Source of the DNA: CAIYTF01 sp963664845
GTDB taxonomy: Bacteria; Bacteroidota; Ignavibacteria; Ignavibacteriales; Ignavibacteriaceae
NCBI GenBank assembly: GCA_963664845.1
Contig: OY761615.1
Location: 2,604,001 to 2,668,000 of the forward strand
Reading direction: 5' to 3'
DNA length: 64,000 bases
The position numbers and the translations under genes are program-made. Of this stretch, positions 1-9,453 are shown in pieces. Positions within the stretch are counted from its first letter, which is position 1; every line of letters begins with the position of its first letter. The notes beneath the pieces were generated by a model, which saw only the letters and a program-made list of their open reading frames with translations, searched no databases and was not told where the DNA came from.

Positions 1-1013
1 GAACGGTAGAGCTGCTCTTTTTCAATAAGAATATTTTCAATGCGTTTTCGCTCTGTTATATCAGTAGCCACCCCGATCAGGGCGACCGGGTTTCCCTGTT
101 CGTCTTTCACAACGGATGTAGAAAGAAATATGGGGAATTCCGTACCGTCTTTTTTCACGTTGATAACTTCGCCCTGCCATCCTGTCTTGATGGTAGTTTG
201 CATGATATCGGATATTGTATCGCCGCTGGCAGCCCTGGGTTGGACGATGGAAATGTGCTTACCCATCAGCTCCGCTTCGGAATAGCCATAGGTTTGCACA
301 AAAGAATCGTTCACAAACAACAGGTGGTTGGTGTTATCGGTAATAGTGATACACTCATTCACGCTTCGTATAGCGTGAGCCAAAATTTTCAGCCGTTCTT
401 CATTTCGCAGCTTCTCAGTACTATCCCTGTAGCTCAGCACTCTTCCTACCGTCTGACCATCGAAAAACATTGGCTGTGAATAGCGCTCAAACATCCTGCC
501 GTTTTTTAACCTCACAAGATCATACCCCAAATTGTCCGGCGTCTCATCCAGTGCTCTGATTTTTTTTACAAACTGCTCAGGATCTTCCACCTGCTCCACT
601 ATAAAATGCATCAGTTTCTTCCCGTCGGTTGCGCCTGGACCTTCCCAAGGCAATGCCCACAACTCCGAGAATTTCTGGTTATAATTAATGATCTCACCCT
701 CTTTGTAAATCGCCAGGATACCTTCTTCAGTGGCTTCAAGAGTGGCGGACAATAATGAATAGAACTTTTCACGCTCACGGTGCATCTGGAGTTGGTTCTC
801 CAGCTCAAGCACCCGTACTTGCTTTATATGTTCAGTTTGTTTCGAAAGGTAAAAGAAGAAAAGGGCACATACTGAAGCGGCAATAAAAACGGACAGCGCC
901 TGGACATGACCGCCATATATAAACCCATCGAAGATGAGGCTGGTGAAACCAATGACTGCCCCGGTTACAAGGAATACGATGAGAGAACGTCTCGAGGGGG
1001 TGCTAGTTGACAT
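1..1013 (-). CDS. Membrane-anchored PAS-domain sensor (3' end cut by window)
   Basis: Translated on the minus strand from an ATG at 1013, the frame stays open to the window edge (337 residues seen). Residues about 11-31 and 39-56 are hydrophobic and look like two membrane spans. A short charged coiled coil (about 57-80) follows, then two PAS modules (about 80-200 and 215-330). The second ends in a typical PAC motif, GVATDITERKR. The output domain, probably a histidine kinase or GGDEF domain, lies outside the window, so the function stays open. The gene is convergent with nothing visible and is separated from the TonB receptor by about 0.5 kb. Confidence 0.8.
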   Translation of the reverse strand, partial: MSTSTPSRRSLIVFLVTGAVIGFTSLIFDGFIYGGHVQALSVFIAASVCALFFFYLSKQTEHIKQVRVLELENQLQMHREREKFYSLLSATLEATEEGILAIYKEGEIINYNQKFSELWALPWEGPGATDGKKLMHFIVEQVEDPEQFVKKIRALDETPDNLGYDLVRLKNGRMFERYSQPMFFDGQTVGRVLSYRDSTEKLRNEERLKILAHAIRSVNECITITDNTNHLLFVNDSFVQTYGYSEAELMGKHISIVQPRAASGDTISDIMQTTIKTGWQGEVINVKKDGTEFPIFLSTSVVKDEQGNPVALIGVATDITERKRIENILIEKEQLYR

Positions 1014-1527
1014 AGCTCAACCAGTCCTTAACAATAAGGATATAGATATCCGGAGAGACAACAGCAATTCCCTTCGTTGTCGTTAAAACAGTTATAGTGC
1101 TATGAGAGTACATGATTGTGTGTTATGACTCTGCTTCAGCCGGGATAGTTACCGGTACTCAGATGTTAAAAGCCAGTTCAATTCCCGTCATTAATGGTAA
1201 AAAACGTTAACTCTTTACATCCATGTACAAGTAATAATACTAAAAATAAATGAATAATAAAAAAAACAAACCTACTGTAGTTACAGAGAGACTCGGTAAA
1301 AAAATTTGCCCTTACGGAAATAAGGGGCCATGTAGTACAAAATAGGAAAACGATTGCACAATGACCCAGTTCCCGGTGAAATAAGCTGTCTCAACTTCCA
1401 GCCTTGAGACAGCCCATTTTCAGGAATGAATATAAATTATCTCTCTCATCCCAAGCATGAGGGTGCTTTTTTACTCAGATCGTGGCACCGCTCAGTACTG
1501 AACAATACGACACTTGGCCTCCTGCCA
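1014..1527. other. Intergenic stretch, no gene seen
   Basis: AT-rich stretch between the PAS sensor start and the end of the TonB receptor. No reading frame with coding character was found. It holds the perfect hairpin at 1385-1413, listed separately, and presumably the promoter of the PAS gene near its left end. Confidence 0.6.
1385..1413 (-). terminator. Perfect 10-bp hairpin downstream of the TonB receptor
   Basis: GCTGTCTCAA at 1385-1394 is exactly complementary to TTGAGACAGC at 1404-1413, with a 9-base loop. It lies about 115 bases past the receptor stop codon and could end that transcript, although no strong T-run follows on the minus strand. The arm also resembles the terminal repeats of some insertion sequences (GAGACAGCC type), so it could be an IS or MITE remnant. 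Confidence 0.4.
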
Positions 1528-4047
1528 TCAATTGTCCATGGCCAGTATCGCTTTTACTGCCACCATCCGCGGGTAACCAAAATGCGTTCCGCCAAAACTT
1601 GACTCGAATTTATAGAGAAAAGCCGTATCGAAAACGTTTAGCACGTTTGCAGAAATGCGAAGAGGCAGGGATGTTACATAATTGAAGTCATACCCAATGC
1701 CAAGATCAAACACAACACGTGGGGCCAAGGCTTTGTCCGGGGAGCCGGGTTTATCTGATGAAAGCGAAAGCAAGTTGATCACCTCGTCCGAGTAACCCCG
1801 GTCCTTCAATATTTGTCGTGATTCTGTTTCGTCGGGACCGACACCCGCTTTGTTCAGTAAATCAAACGGCAACCCGGAATCGAAGCGTCCACTTAACGTT
1901 CCGAAGTATCCATCCGGATGATTATAGGCCAGATTCAGCACTGCTGTGATCAGTTGGTTATGCTCCGTGTTGAATGAGCTCTCTCCCGCGAACGGATGCG
2001 AATAAAAATACCCTTCCTCTCCCAATACAAGTCCTGCCCCAAATGGCGAAGATCCATCATCAGGCTTTAACCCCAGTGAAGCACAAGTGCTGACCGAAAG
2101 CGATCCACTCAGATTATTCCATTCATGCAGCCTCACGCGAAACTCTCCGCCAGCGACAAGGCCGTTTTTAATATTTGCGGGAAAGATAATACCACTGTTG
2201 CCAAGTTCAACTTTGACGATGAAATTAGAAATGAACTTTGTATATCCCACCAGTTCAAAATCAACATTATTGTTCAGATGATAAGCTGCACCTATCTCAA
2301 CAACATGAGACCGTTCGCTCTTCACCACGTTGGGTGTCTCATTGCCCTGCCCGGTGAGCTGTTTTGCTTCATCGGAACTTGAAACAAGAACATTTTCCAC
2401 CGGAACCTGCATGAAGAGCAGATTGTATGATGCGCGGAGTATCAGGCTTTCGTTAACCCGATAACTCGCAGCAAGACGCGGCGAAAACCCTGTCTCGTTG
2501 TTCAAAAGCGAATACCGGTCAAACCGTAGACCGGCACTGAAGGTCCAATGTTCATTGAATTGGAATTGATCCTGCACGAATGCACCAATCCGGTTTCCCC
2601 GTTTGGATTGGTTAACCAAAAAGGGTCTGCCTGCCTGTGTTATATCATAAGGTTTATACCTGGGATCGCCATTTTTTGCAGTGTCGGAAACTTCGGGATT
2701 CGTTACGGCAAACGTGAAAAATTCCTTTATGGGGAAGAGCTCGCCGCTTATACCCGCTTTGAATACCTGAGGAATGGAGAACCAGTTCCGGCTGGATGTA
2801 TAATCAAGCTGTGCGCCGTTGTTCTCGTTTATCCGCTCCGCACCAATGAACATTTTTTCGTTGTTCGCCACGGCCTGAGCATAATCTGCAGTGGTAGTTA
2901 ATTGCGTAAGGCCGTTGCTGGTAAAACGTGTTTTTGCATAACGGCGATATGCCAAAGCACTCCAAACACTTTGATCGCTTGAGTGATACCTGATATTAAC
3001 ACCTGCGGTATAATCATTCATGTTCTGTTTCTGATCCTGCATGGACCCAGTTTTGAAATTCGGTATTTCAAAATCCGTGTTGTTGAACCCGCCGAGCAGG
3101 TGAAGCTCCACTGAAGAGCTGAGGTTAAAGTCCCCCTTTCCAAAGAAAGAGGAATTTTTACCAAAACTATGATAAGGTTGTGAACTTGCAATAGGATCAA
3201 GATAACGGTCGGATGATGAAAAAGCAGCAGCACCATAGAGTGCAGCATTTTGCGAAAGCATTCCTCCAAGCTCAACGTCTCCTTCTTTCGCGTTAAACGT
3301 TCCAAAGCTTGACGATGCCCGCGCAATGAGGGGCTTGTCAAAACCTGATTTGGAAGTAACGGAGAGAATCGCCGCATTTGCAATGCCGTATTCAGCACTA
3401 AAATTCCCGGTTTGAATATCAACCGACTTAATGATGTTGGCATTCAAAAGGCTCGAATATACCCTCGTCATATTTCCTGTTATGGGTATCCCGTCAATCA
3501 CATACTGCAGTTGTGCATCTTCACCACGCATATGCATCCTGCCGTCTTCATCTGGAACTGCGCCGGGAGTATTGAGAATAACTGACTCTATTTTTTTTAC
3601 AGAAGAAATAACCGGCAGCGATTCAATTGCTTTGGCGGTCATCACGGTATGCGATGCGGCAGTGGACTGATCGAAGGACGAAGAACCGGATACAAGCATG
3701 GATACAGTTTGAAGCTGCCGCAATGAATCAATAACAACATGTATGGGTACCACGGAGTTTACCACAACCCGTTTGGTTACGAACAATTCACGGCTGTTCT
3801 GAACTTTCAGGTCATAGGTGGCAAAAGCCACGTTTTGAAAGACAAATGTTCCGTCCACGTTCAGTGCGACAGACTGTACAGGCAGGTGTTCGCTTGCTTC
3901 AATAAGTGTGATAACAATGGGCCTTTCTTCGGCTTTTGGCGATTCCATTCGCACACTGCCTGTTATAGAACCCGCGCTCTGTTGTGAATAGGTCAGACTG
4001 GAAATAAAAAGAAATAATAAAACGTGTAACAATGATTTCAATTGCAT
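1528..4047 (-). CDS. TonB-dependent outer-membrane receptor with carboxypeptidase-regulatory-like domain
   Basis: Outer-membrane gated porin, substrate unknown. The start is set at the ATG at 4047, because the protein then begins with a signal peptide (MQLKSLLHVLLFLFISSLTYSQ); the longer frame from 4122 adds an unlikely leader. From this start (839 residues), a carboxypeptidase-regulatory-like beta sandwich (about 25-110) is followed by the plug (about 125-235, with YVIDGIPI and DIQTGNFSAEYG) and the beta barrel. The C-terminus carries the usual NVFDTAFLYKFE...FGYPR strand pattern. Such receptors import metal chelates, vitamins or oligomers. The small membrane protein 93 bases upstream is probably co-transcribed. 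Confidence 0.9.
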   Translation of the reverse strand: MQLKSLLHVLLFLFISSLTYSQQSAGSITGSVRMESPKAEERPIVITLIEASEHLPVQSVALNVDGTFVFQNVAFATYDLKVQNSRELFVTKRVVVNSVVPIHVVIDSLRQLQTVSMLVSGSSSFDQSTAASHTVMTAKAIESLPVISSVKKIESVILNTPGAVPDEDGRMHMRGEDAQLQYVIDGIPITGNMTRVYSSLLNANIIKSVDIQTGNFSAEYGIANAAILSVTSKSGFDKPLIARASSSFGTFNAKEGDVELGGMLSQNAALYGAAAFSSSDRYLDPIASSQPYHSFGKNSSFFGKGDFNLSSSVELHLLGGFNNTDFEIPNFKTGSMQDQKQNMNDYTAGVNIRYHSSDQSVWSALAYRRYAKTRFTSNGLTQLTTTADYAQAVANNEKMFIGAERINENNGAQLDYTSSRNWFSIPQVFKAGISGELFPIKEFFTFAVTNPEVSDTAKNGDPRYKPYDITQAGRPFLVNQSKRGNRIGAFVQDQFQFNEHWTFSAGLRFDRYSLLNNETGFSPRLAASYRVNESLILRASYNLLFMQVPVENVLVSSSDEAKQLTGQGNETPNVVKSERSHVVEIGAAYHLNNNVDFELVGYTKFISNFIVKVELGNSGIIFPANIKNGLVAGGEFRVRLHEWNNLSGSLSVSTCASLGLKPDDGSSPFGAGLVLGEEGYFYSHPFAGESSFNTEHNQLITAVLNLAYNHPDGYFGTLSGRFDSGLPFDLLNKAGVGPDETESRQILKDRGYSDEVINLLSLSSDKPGSPDKALAPRVVFDLGIGYDFNYVTSLPLRISANVLNVFDTAFLYKFESSFGGTHFGYPRMVAVKAILAMDN

Positions 4048-4140
4048 ATAGTAACTCACTTTTGTTTTAATAAAAGGATAGCACAGCGACTCCTTCCAAA
4101 ACCGGAGGAACGCTGGAGACAAGAAACAGCGTGAAGTGAG

Positions 4141-4668
4141 TTAAGACCGCGGAGGCGGGTAGGGTATCTCGTTCAGATGCAGCAGATGTTCGCCGGGCGC
4201 AACTGCCGCGGTATAATTACTGGCAAGATCGGGTTTATAAATCATACTGTGATGATGAACTCCCAGCAGGAATGAACCGCTGAGTAATCGTTTCAGGCAC
4301 CAGTCAGTGGATGGATGATGTGTTCTTCTTTGGCCGGTGATTTCGAGGAAATGGTTTTCGAGTCTTGCCTCGTTTTCATCGCAAAGGCAGTAGCACCAGG
4401 TGGAATCGTCGTGTGCTTCAAGTTTAATAACGTCGTACTTTTTTCCCTCCCAGGAAAATTCGCTTTCGTCTTCCCAGATGATTTCAGCAGCGCCATGCAG
4501 ATCGGTTGTTTTAAAACGGAGAACGGTAATTCCTTCAAGATACTCCGCGCTGGATATTCTTGACTGAATAGCATGTTTTATGTGGATTTTCTGAAGCATA
4601 TAAATACCCACATATCCATAACCGGCCAATAAAACGAAAAGCAGCAGAATGCTGGTAACTGTTCTCAA
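4141..4668 (-). CDS. Small membrane-anchored protein upstream of the TonB receptor
   Basis: 175 residues from a TTG start at 4668, with a possible AAAGG ribosome site just upstream. Residues about 4-24 form a membrane span or signal anchor. The rest is a soluble extracytoplasmic domain with two close cysteines (WCYCLCDENEARLENHF) and a proline-rich end (IPYPPPRS). From memory it resembles an unnamed Bacteroidota family of roughly 150-170 residues, often found next to carboxypeptidase-regulatory-type TonB receptors and metal-efflux genes, where the C-terminus also ends in a proline-rich tail. Function unknown; a role tied to the receptor is inferred from the tandem arrangement. Confidence 0.75.
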   Translation of the reverse strand: MRTVTSILLLFVLLAGYGYVGIYMLQKIHIKHAIQSRISSAEYLEGITVLRFKTTDLHGAAEIIWEDESEFSWEGKKYDVIKLEAHDDSTWCYCLCDENEARLENHFLEITGQRRTHHPSTDWCLKRLLSGSFLLGVHHHSMIYKPDLASNYTAAVAPGEHLLHLNEIPYPPPRS

Positions 4669-4770
4669 AGTACCTTTATAATAAACAGGCGTGCAAGATA
4701 GGAATAGCAGGAAATAAAAAAAATGAAATTAATTTCTCTTTTCACCCGATAGTTTTTTCGGCATCATATG

Positions 4771-4916
4771 GGTCTGTCCAAAAAGTAATTTTGGGTCGGC
4801 GAAAAGTCAAAATACTATACTAATATTAGGAGCATGTCAATCACCACTTTACTATTTAAAGTTTATTTGACGGTCCTCTTTTCAGAAAAAACACTTTTTA
4901 GGCTTTTCAGACAGCC
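4771..4916. repeat. Short element with imperfect terminal inverted repeats (MITE-like remnant)
   Basis: GGTCTGTCCAAAAAG at 4771-4785 faces CTTTTCAGACAGCC at 4903-4916, an imperfect inverted repeat whose termini resemble those of several IS families (GGCTGTCT...AAAAG). The roughly 146-bp interior is AT-rich and has no coding frame. No clear target duplication was seen. Confidence 0.35.
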
Positions 4917-4941
4917 GGAAACTCAAGTCACAGCATAATTG

Positions 4942-6813
4942 CTATTTCTCTTTACGAGCGGCGGGCATATTGATCACCCCCGCCTGTGCTGCCCTGACCC
5001 AATACCCCACCCCCGGCTGAAGGATTGTCGCGGTAGTATAGACATTCACAAAGCCATAAAATGGTGAGTTTATAATATTTGCAGGTGTAGTTGAAATAGT
5101 TGAAACATCTACAGTGCTGTTATTGACGCCGATCATATTCCAACCGGCAACCAGAGGTATAGTTCCTGTTTGGGGTGTTCCGCACACCGGGATGGCTGCA
5201 TTTGCCGAATACCTGACCCAATAACCGGCTCCGGGCTTCAAGGTTGTTGCCTGTGTATAGGTATTGTCGAATCCATAAACAGGTGATGTGGCAGTGGGGA
5301 AAATTGCTGCCGGGGTCATTTTCGCAGCCAACTCCGGAATGGCAACCAGATTCCATCCCGATGCAAGATTAATATTCTGGCAAGTGGGTGGAGGGTTGAC
5401 CAGTTTCAATTGCACATTTAAAGGAGTGGCCGCACTTTTTGTTACCTGAACATTGGAAAAGGTTTGCGAGATGAAACTGTCGGCGGAAACCACAACGGTA
5501 TACGTTCCCGGCGCCAGCATTCTGACATAAAAACCACTGACTGAATCAGAATAGACTTCGGAATTATCGGCATCATGACTTTGAACAGTGATCTTGGCTT
5601 TTAAGGGAGCTCCGGACACATCGGTAACAGTACCCCGTATTCCGTAATAAGTGTTTTCAATGAAATTAAGAAGTGAAGCCTTGTTATAATTCCAGTATGT
5701 TGGAAGTTGCGAGGCCGTTGTAAGCTTGGTGTGGCAAAGCTCGATGGTCACTTCCCTTCCATGCATAAAATAGGTCATATAATCCTGACGGCCTCCCGCA
5801 ACCGCATACCAGGCATACCCGTTGGTAACCCCATTATCGAGGTCGCTCATGTATGAAGACGGTGAGAATTTATGAATCGTGTCCGCAAAAGCACGGCTGA
5901 TTGACGCATACCATACGTCATCAGGATGAAGTTTTTGCCAGTTGTCCCATGGATAATTAACCACTTCTGCCCCACCGTGAAAGTTTGCCGATTCAACGAA
6001 ACGATGCGCCTGAAAGAGATTCATCATTGAAACGGTTTCCGGCTGCCACGCATTTCCATCGGGGTGCTGCCCTTCAACAGCATCGGGGAAATTTCTGTTC
6101 AAGTCTATACTGTTGCCATTATAACGAACTGCACCACTAACTGTTGTGTTTCCCGTTTTATATGTCCCGTCCGGATTTGCAAGCGGATTGATCCAAATCT
6201 GAACGTTGTTCAACATATTTGTGATCCGGGCATTTGTTCCATACGTGCTTAGCAGCGAATCAATCAACCGCAGCATTAAAATATAACCCGTTGTTTCATC
6301 GCCGTGCATGGAAGAGCTATACATAAATTCCGGTTTAGCTCCCGGTTGAGTCTGCGAAACATTACTAGTTATTTTTGCAAACAGGATTTTTCGTCCTTTT
6401 ACGGTTGTTCCCGTCTCATATATTTTACAAAGATTAGGGTACGTGCTCTGAAAATTATTCATCATGGCAACATAGGCGTCGTAGGTTGGATAACTATCCC
6501 ATTGCATGATGCTCTTCTCATCAGAACGCATTTTTATATCCGGAACATCACCCGGGTGCGGAAGTATTTCATATTTCAGTCCGCAGGCCAAAAAAGCAGT
6601 AAACTCTTTCTCGTTTGCATAAGCGTAAACAGAATCAGCCTTGACCCCGTCAATCGAAATAATCCGGGTTAGTTTGTTTATTTGCGCTTTCTCCTGCATC
6701 TGGAAACGGAAAAATACCTCGCCCTTGGCTGCGAACTCGTCGTTCAAAGATTTTTGAGGCCAAATGAGTAGAATTGGGCAAAAAAGGAGCAAAAAGAGAA
6801 TCGTTTTTTTCAT
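4942..6813 (-). CDS. Secreted M14 zinc carboxypeptidase with regulatory domain and two GWN/GYW repeats
   Basis: Extracellular metallopeptidase removing C-terminal residues. A signal peptide (1-19) precedes the catalytic domain (about 105-385), which shows the zinc ligands His170 and Glu173 (HGDE), the carboxylate-binding DLNRNF at 237-242, the third ligand His279 (NFHGG) and the general base Glu358 (EVTIELC). A carboxypeptidase-regulatory beta sandwich covers about 389-471. The C-terminus holds two copies (about 485-536 and 556-608) of a roughly 50-residue module that starts with GWN and ends with PGxGYWVR. There is no T9SS sorting domain. The same module occurs in the truncated T9SS protein at 55.7-56.9 kb. 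The ATG at 6813 gives a normal signal peptide. Confidence 0.92.
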   Translation of the reverse strand: MKKTILFLLLFCPILLIWPQKSLNDEFAAKGEVFFRFQMQEKAQINKLTRIISIDGVKADSVYAYANEKEFTAFLACGLKYEILPHPGDVPDIKMRSDEKSIMQWDSYPTYDAYVAMMNNFQSTYPNLCKIYETGTTVKGRKILFAKITSNVSQTQPGAKPEFMYSSSMHGDETTGYILMLRLIDSLLSTYGTNARITNMLNNVQIWINPLANPDGTYKTGNTTVSGAVRYNGNSIDLNRNFPDAVEGQHPDGNAWQPETVSMMNLFQAHRFVESANFHGGAEVVNYPWDNWQKLHPDDVWYASISRAFADTIHKFSPSSYMSDLDNGVTNGYAWYAVAGGRQDYMTYFMHGREVTIELCHTKLTTASQLPTYWNYNKASLLNFIENTYYGIRGTVTDVSGAPLKAKITVQSHDADNSEVYSDSVSGFYVRMLAPGTYTVVVSADSFISQTFSNVQVTKSAATPLNVQLKLVNPPPTCQNINLASGWNLVAIPELAAKMTPAAIFPTATSPVYGFDNTYTQATTLKPGAGYWVRYSANAAIPVCGTPQTGTIPLVAGWNMIGVNNSTVDVSTISTTPANIINSPFYGFVNVYTTATILQPGVGYWVRAAQAGVINMPAARKEK

Positions 6814-7209
6814 GTAACGCTTTTAATAGTAACTTATCAATGTTTTAATCCTGTTTCGGGACAATAGCTGCCTGGAAATTTTCCGTCCCGGATGATGCTG
6901 CGGTGTTCCGTTATGAATGACAGACATTCAGTCAAAAAGTCATAATGCCTTAGTGATACCGAATGGCCTCAAAAGCACTAATTAGTAGAGCCCCCTCCCT
7001 GAAAGTGACCAATCAGTCAGCTTTTACTGTACAATATGCGAAATTAGGCTATTTTGGGCTGAAAAGCACTAACAAAATTCCTATTAAGTACGATAATAAC
7101 AAATACTTAATCGGGTTGGACAGGTATTTAATTGATCCTGATGACCTTTATAATTGATTTTGTTCCAAAAATTCTTTATCTAGACCTAAGTATATTTTAA
7201 TTTCGGTAC
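6814..7209. other. Divergent intergenic region, no gene seen
   Basis: Separates the divergently transcribed M14 peptidase and TPR gene, so it should hold both promoters. A 64-codon frame at 6963-7157 lacks a ribosome site and any recognisable motif and was not accepted as a gene. Confidence 0.5.
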
Positions 7210-7695
7210 ATGCAGAATCACAGAAAATTCCAGGAAGCGTTCGCGCTCATAGAAAAAGGATATAAATTCCAGCGGAAAGGCAAACTCCGGCAGGCCATAA
7301 AGATATATAAGGCCTCCCTCAAGTTGTTACCTACCGCCGAAGGCCACACCTATCTGGGGTGGGCACTTAGTTTACAGGGCCAATATAAAAGAGCCATTAA
7401 AGAGTGTTATGTCGCCATCGAGTTGGATGAAGAGTACGGAAACCCCTATAATGACCTGGGCTACTACTTTTCTCTCTTCAAAGAATATGACAAAGCCATC
7501 GAATGGCTGGATAAGGCAATAGCTGCACCTCGTTATGATGAACGTTATGTCCCTTATTATAATCTCGGCAGAGTCCACGAACTCCGCGGCAACTGGTATA
7601 AGGCAATAGAATATTATTATCATGCGTTTACTATGAAGCCTTCATTTTCAGAAGCGGCCCATGCCTCAATGAGGCTGAATGCCCTGCTCAACTGA
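7210..7695 (+). CDS. Small TPR-repeat protein
   Basis: 161 residues made almost entirely of tetratricopeptide repeats; about four helical pairs are visible (for example LRQAIKIYKASLKLLP, YKRAIKECYVAIELD and YDKAIEWLDKAIAAP). There is no signal peptide, so it is probably a cytoplasmic protein-interaction scaffold. The ATG at 7210 is the first in frame. A partner cannot be named: the neighbours are a divergent peptidase and a PAP2 phosphatase 136 bases downstream. Confidence 0.8.
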   Translation: MQNHRKFQEAFALIEKGYKFQRKGKLRQAIKIYKASLKLLPTAEGHTYLGWALSLQGQYKRAIKECYVAIELDEEYGNPYNDLGYYFSLFKEYDKAIEWLDKAIAAPRYDERYVPYYNLGRVHELRGNWYKAIEYYYHAFTMKPSFSEAAHASMRLNALLN

Positions 7696-7830
7696 CAGGC
7701 TGGCAGCGGCAAGAGCCAAACACAGCCGGGATGTCCGGGTGTGGGAGTTCACGCCTGGAATGTTGCCATTGCGGGAAATCTGAAGCAGAAAGCATAAAAT
7801 ATCTTTTCCTTTTCACAAAAGAACAAAAAG

Positions 7831-8679
7831 ATGAAATCAAAAATATCTGCCTTTACTCATTCAGGCAACCGTTTCCCTATTGCTTTAAGCCTGCTGATGC
7901 TGAGCTATTGTTTTTCGTTCCCCATTCAGGCACAGGGCAACGGGCACTATACACTAGACTGGAATAAGGAAGCAATTCACCTCAGCAGCGGCGTGGCCGG
8001 ACTGGGAGCATCTTATCTTATCGGCAAATCGATAACAGCATTAACTCCTGCCGAGATACAGAATCTGAACCGAAACGATATAAATGCTTTTGACCGGGGA
8101 GCAACCTATAAACTGAACGGGACTGCCGGTAATTTAAGCGATGCAGGTTTGGGTTTCATGGCTGTTGCACCTGCCGTGTTACTCCTTGGTGAAGCCGGAC
8201 AGAAGCAGCCCATAACTATCGGCGTTATGTATTTTGAAACAATGCTCTATGCCACAGCACTTAATCAACTGACTAAAGTTATTGTGAAACGGAACAGGCC
8301 GTTCACCTATAATCCGGACGCCCCGTTCGGCGATAAAGGCTCAGTTGATGCAAGAGAATCATTTTATTCCGGTCACACCACTGCGGCATTTGCCTCAGCA
8401 ATGTTTCTTTCGACGGTATTTTCGGAATACTATCCGGATTCTCCATTGAAGCCCTACGTGATTTCACTGTCGTTTGCCTCGGCACTTGCAACGGGCATTC
8501 TCAGATATGAAGCAGGGAAACATTACCCGACGGACATTATTGTGGGCGCGATTGTAGGTTCAGCGGCTGGATATCTCATTCCTTTGATTCATAAAACCGA
8601 CGACAACAAAAACGGTGGCGGTACAGTTCTGACACCGGGCTACTCTCCGGCAGGTATCAGTATTACTATTCTCCTCTAA
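7831..8679 (+). CDS. PAP2-family (type 2 phosphatidic acid phosphatase) protein
   Basis: Membrane-associated acid-phosphatase-fold enzyme, likely acting on a lipid phosphate or undecaprenyl pyrophosphate in the periplasm. The N-terminus to about residue 35 is a signal peptide (ends IQAQG). All three PAP2 motifs are readable: KVIVKRNRP (KX6RP), FYSGHTT (the SGH motif) and LRYEAGKHYPTD (R-X5-H-X3-D type). Several further hydrophobic helices flank them. The length of 282 residues is normal for the family. It is convergent with the RNase H gene, with 58 bases between stops. The exact substrate cannot be told from sequence. Confidence 0.88.
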   Translation: MKSKISAFTHSGNRFPIALSLLMLSYCFSFPIQAQGNGHYTLDWNKEAIHLSSGVAGLGASYLIGKSITALTPAEIQNLNRNDINAFDRGATYKLNGTAGNLSDAGLGFMAVAPAVLLLGEAGQKQPITIGVMYFETMLYATALNQLTKVIVKRNRPFTYNPDAPFGDKGSVDARESFYSGHTTAAFASAMFLSTVFSEYYPDSPLKPYVISLSFASALATGILRYEAGKHYPTDIIVGAIVGSAAGYLIPLIHKTDDNKNGGGTVLTPGYSPAGISITILL

Positions 8680-8737
8680 CTTAAGTTGTTTGAATGATGA
8701 AGCGCCAACAAACCCGTTCGCACTTCATCCGGAATGG

Positions 8738-9367
8738 TTATTTCCTGCCAAAATCAGCGGGCACTTCTCCCCAATATTTTGTTTCCCATTTAATGATCCG
8801 GTTCACATAGGTGTTTGTCTTCAACCAGTTCTCGGCACGGAAGATGAGATCGAACAGAGGTTTGTTTTGTCCGGTTTGCTGCAGTTTGGTTTTGCAGGTC
8901 TTGTTCTTCACCCAGATCATCGCGTTCACCGAGTCGGTATAGATTGGGAAAGAAAGATTATGTTGTTTGCATAACGCCAGCGCATGCACAATTGCAAGGA
9001 ACTCACCAATATTATTCGTACCCTGTGCAAAGGGCCCCATGTGAAATATTTGTTTACCGCTCAGCAGATCGACACCGCGATATTCCAGCACGCCGGGGTT
9101 TCCGGAGCAAGCTGCATCAACGCACCATGCCTGGATTGTTGGCCTTGCAGAAGGACCTGCAGATTTTCCCACGGCTGATCGGTGCCATTTGGGTTTTTGT
9201 GAATAAGCGGTCTGTGCCTCAGCAAAACTTTCAAACGATTTATATCGTGCGCTCTCAAAATTATCAACCTGCTCCTTGCAGGCAGCCCAGGTAGTATAGA
9301 TGCCGGGTTCTCTTCCGACCCACACTACATAAAACTTTGCTTTTTTTTCTGGCATTACGTGATTCAA
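8738..9367 (-). CDS. rnhA: Ribonuclease HI with N-terminal viroplasmin-like hybrid-binding domain
   Basis: Cuts the RNA strand of RNA-DNA hybrids. The N-terminus (about 10-55, KFYVVWVGREPGIYTTW) is the caulimovirus-viroplasmin/HBD domain that binds hybrids and is common in Bacteroidota RNases H. The catalytic domain (about 75-209) has the acidic residues in place: Asp84 (VDAACSGNPG), Glu122 (NNIGEFLAI), Asp145 (IYTDS) and a distal Asp205. Two in-frame ATGs exist, at 9367 and 9355; the first is used here, but the second gives the more usual N-terminus MPEKKAKFYVVW. Confidence 0.92.
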   Translation of the reverse strand: MNHVMPEKKAKFYVVWVGREPGIYTTWAACKEQVDNFESARYKSFESFAEAQTAYSQKPKWHRSAVGKSAGPSARPTIQAWCVDAACSGNPGVLEYRGVDLLSGKQIFHMGPFAQGTNNIGEFLAIVHALALCKQHNLSFPIYTDSVNAMIWVKNKTCKTKLQQTGQNKPLFDLIFRAENWLKTNTYVNRIIKWETKYWGEVPADFGRK

Positions 9368-9453
9368 TCAGTAAATAATAAAATTGCAGGTTTTAAGTTA
9401 AAACAAATTTTGGGAATAGATGAGCATAGGAGCGTTTGCTTTTCAGTAAGAAA

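Noticed and set aside
6963..7157. 64-codon plus-strand frame in the gap before the TPR gene
   Set aside because: No ribosome site, no motif, low-complexity AT-rich composition; treated as intergenic.
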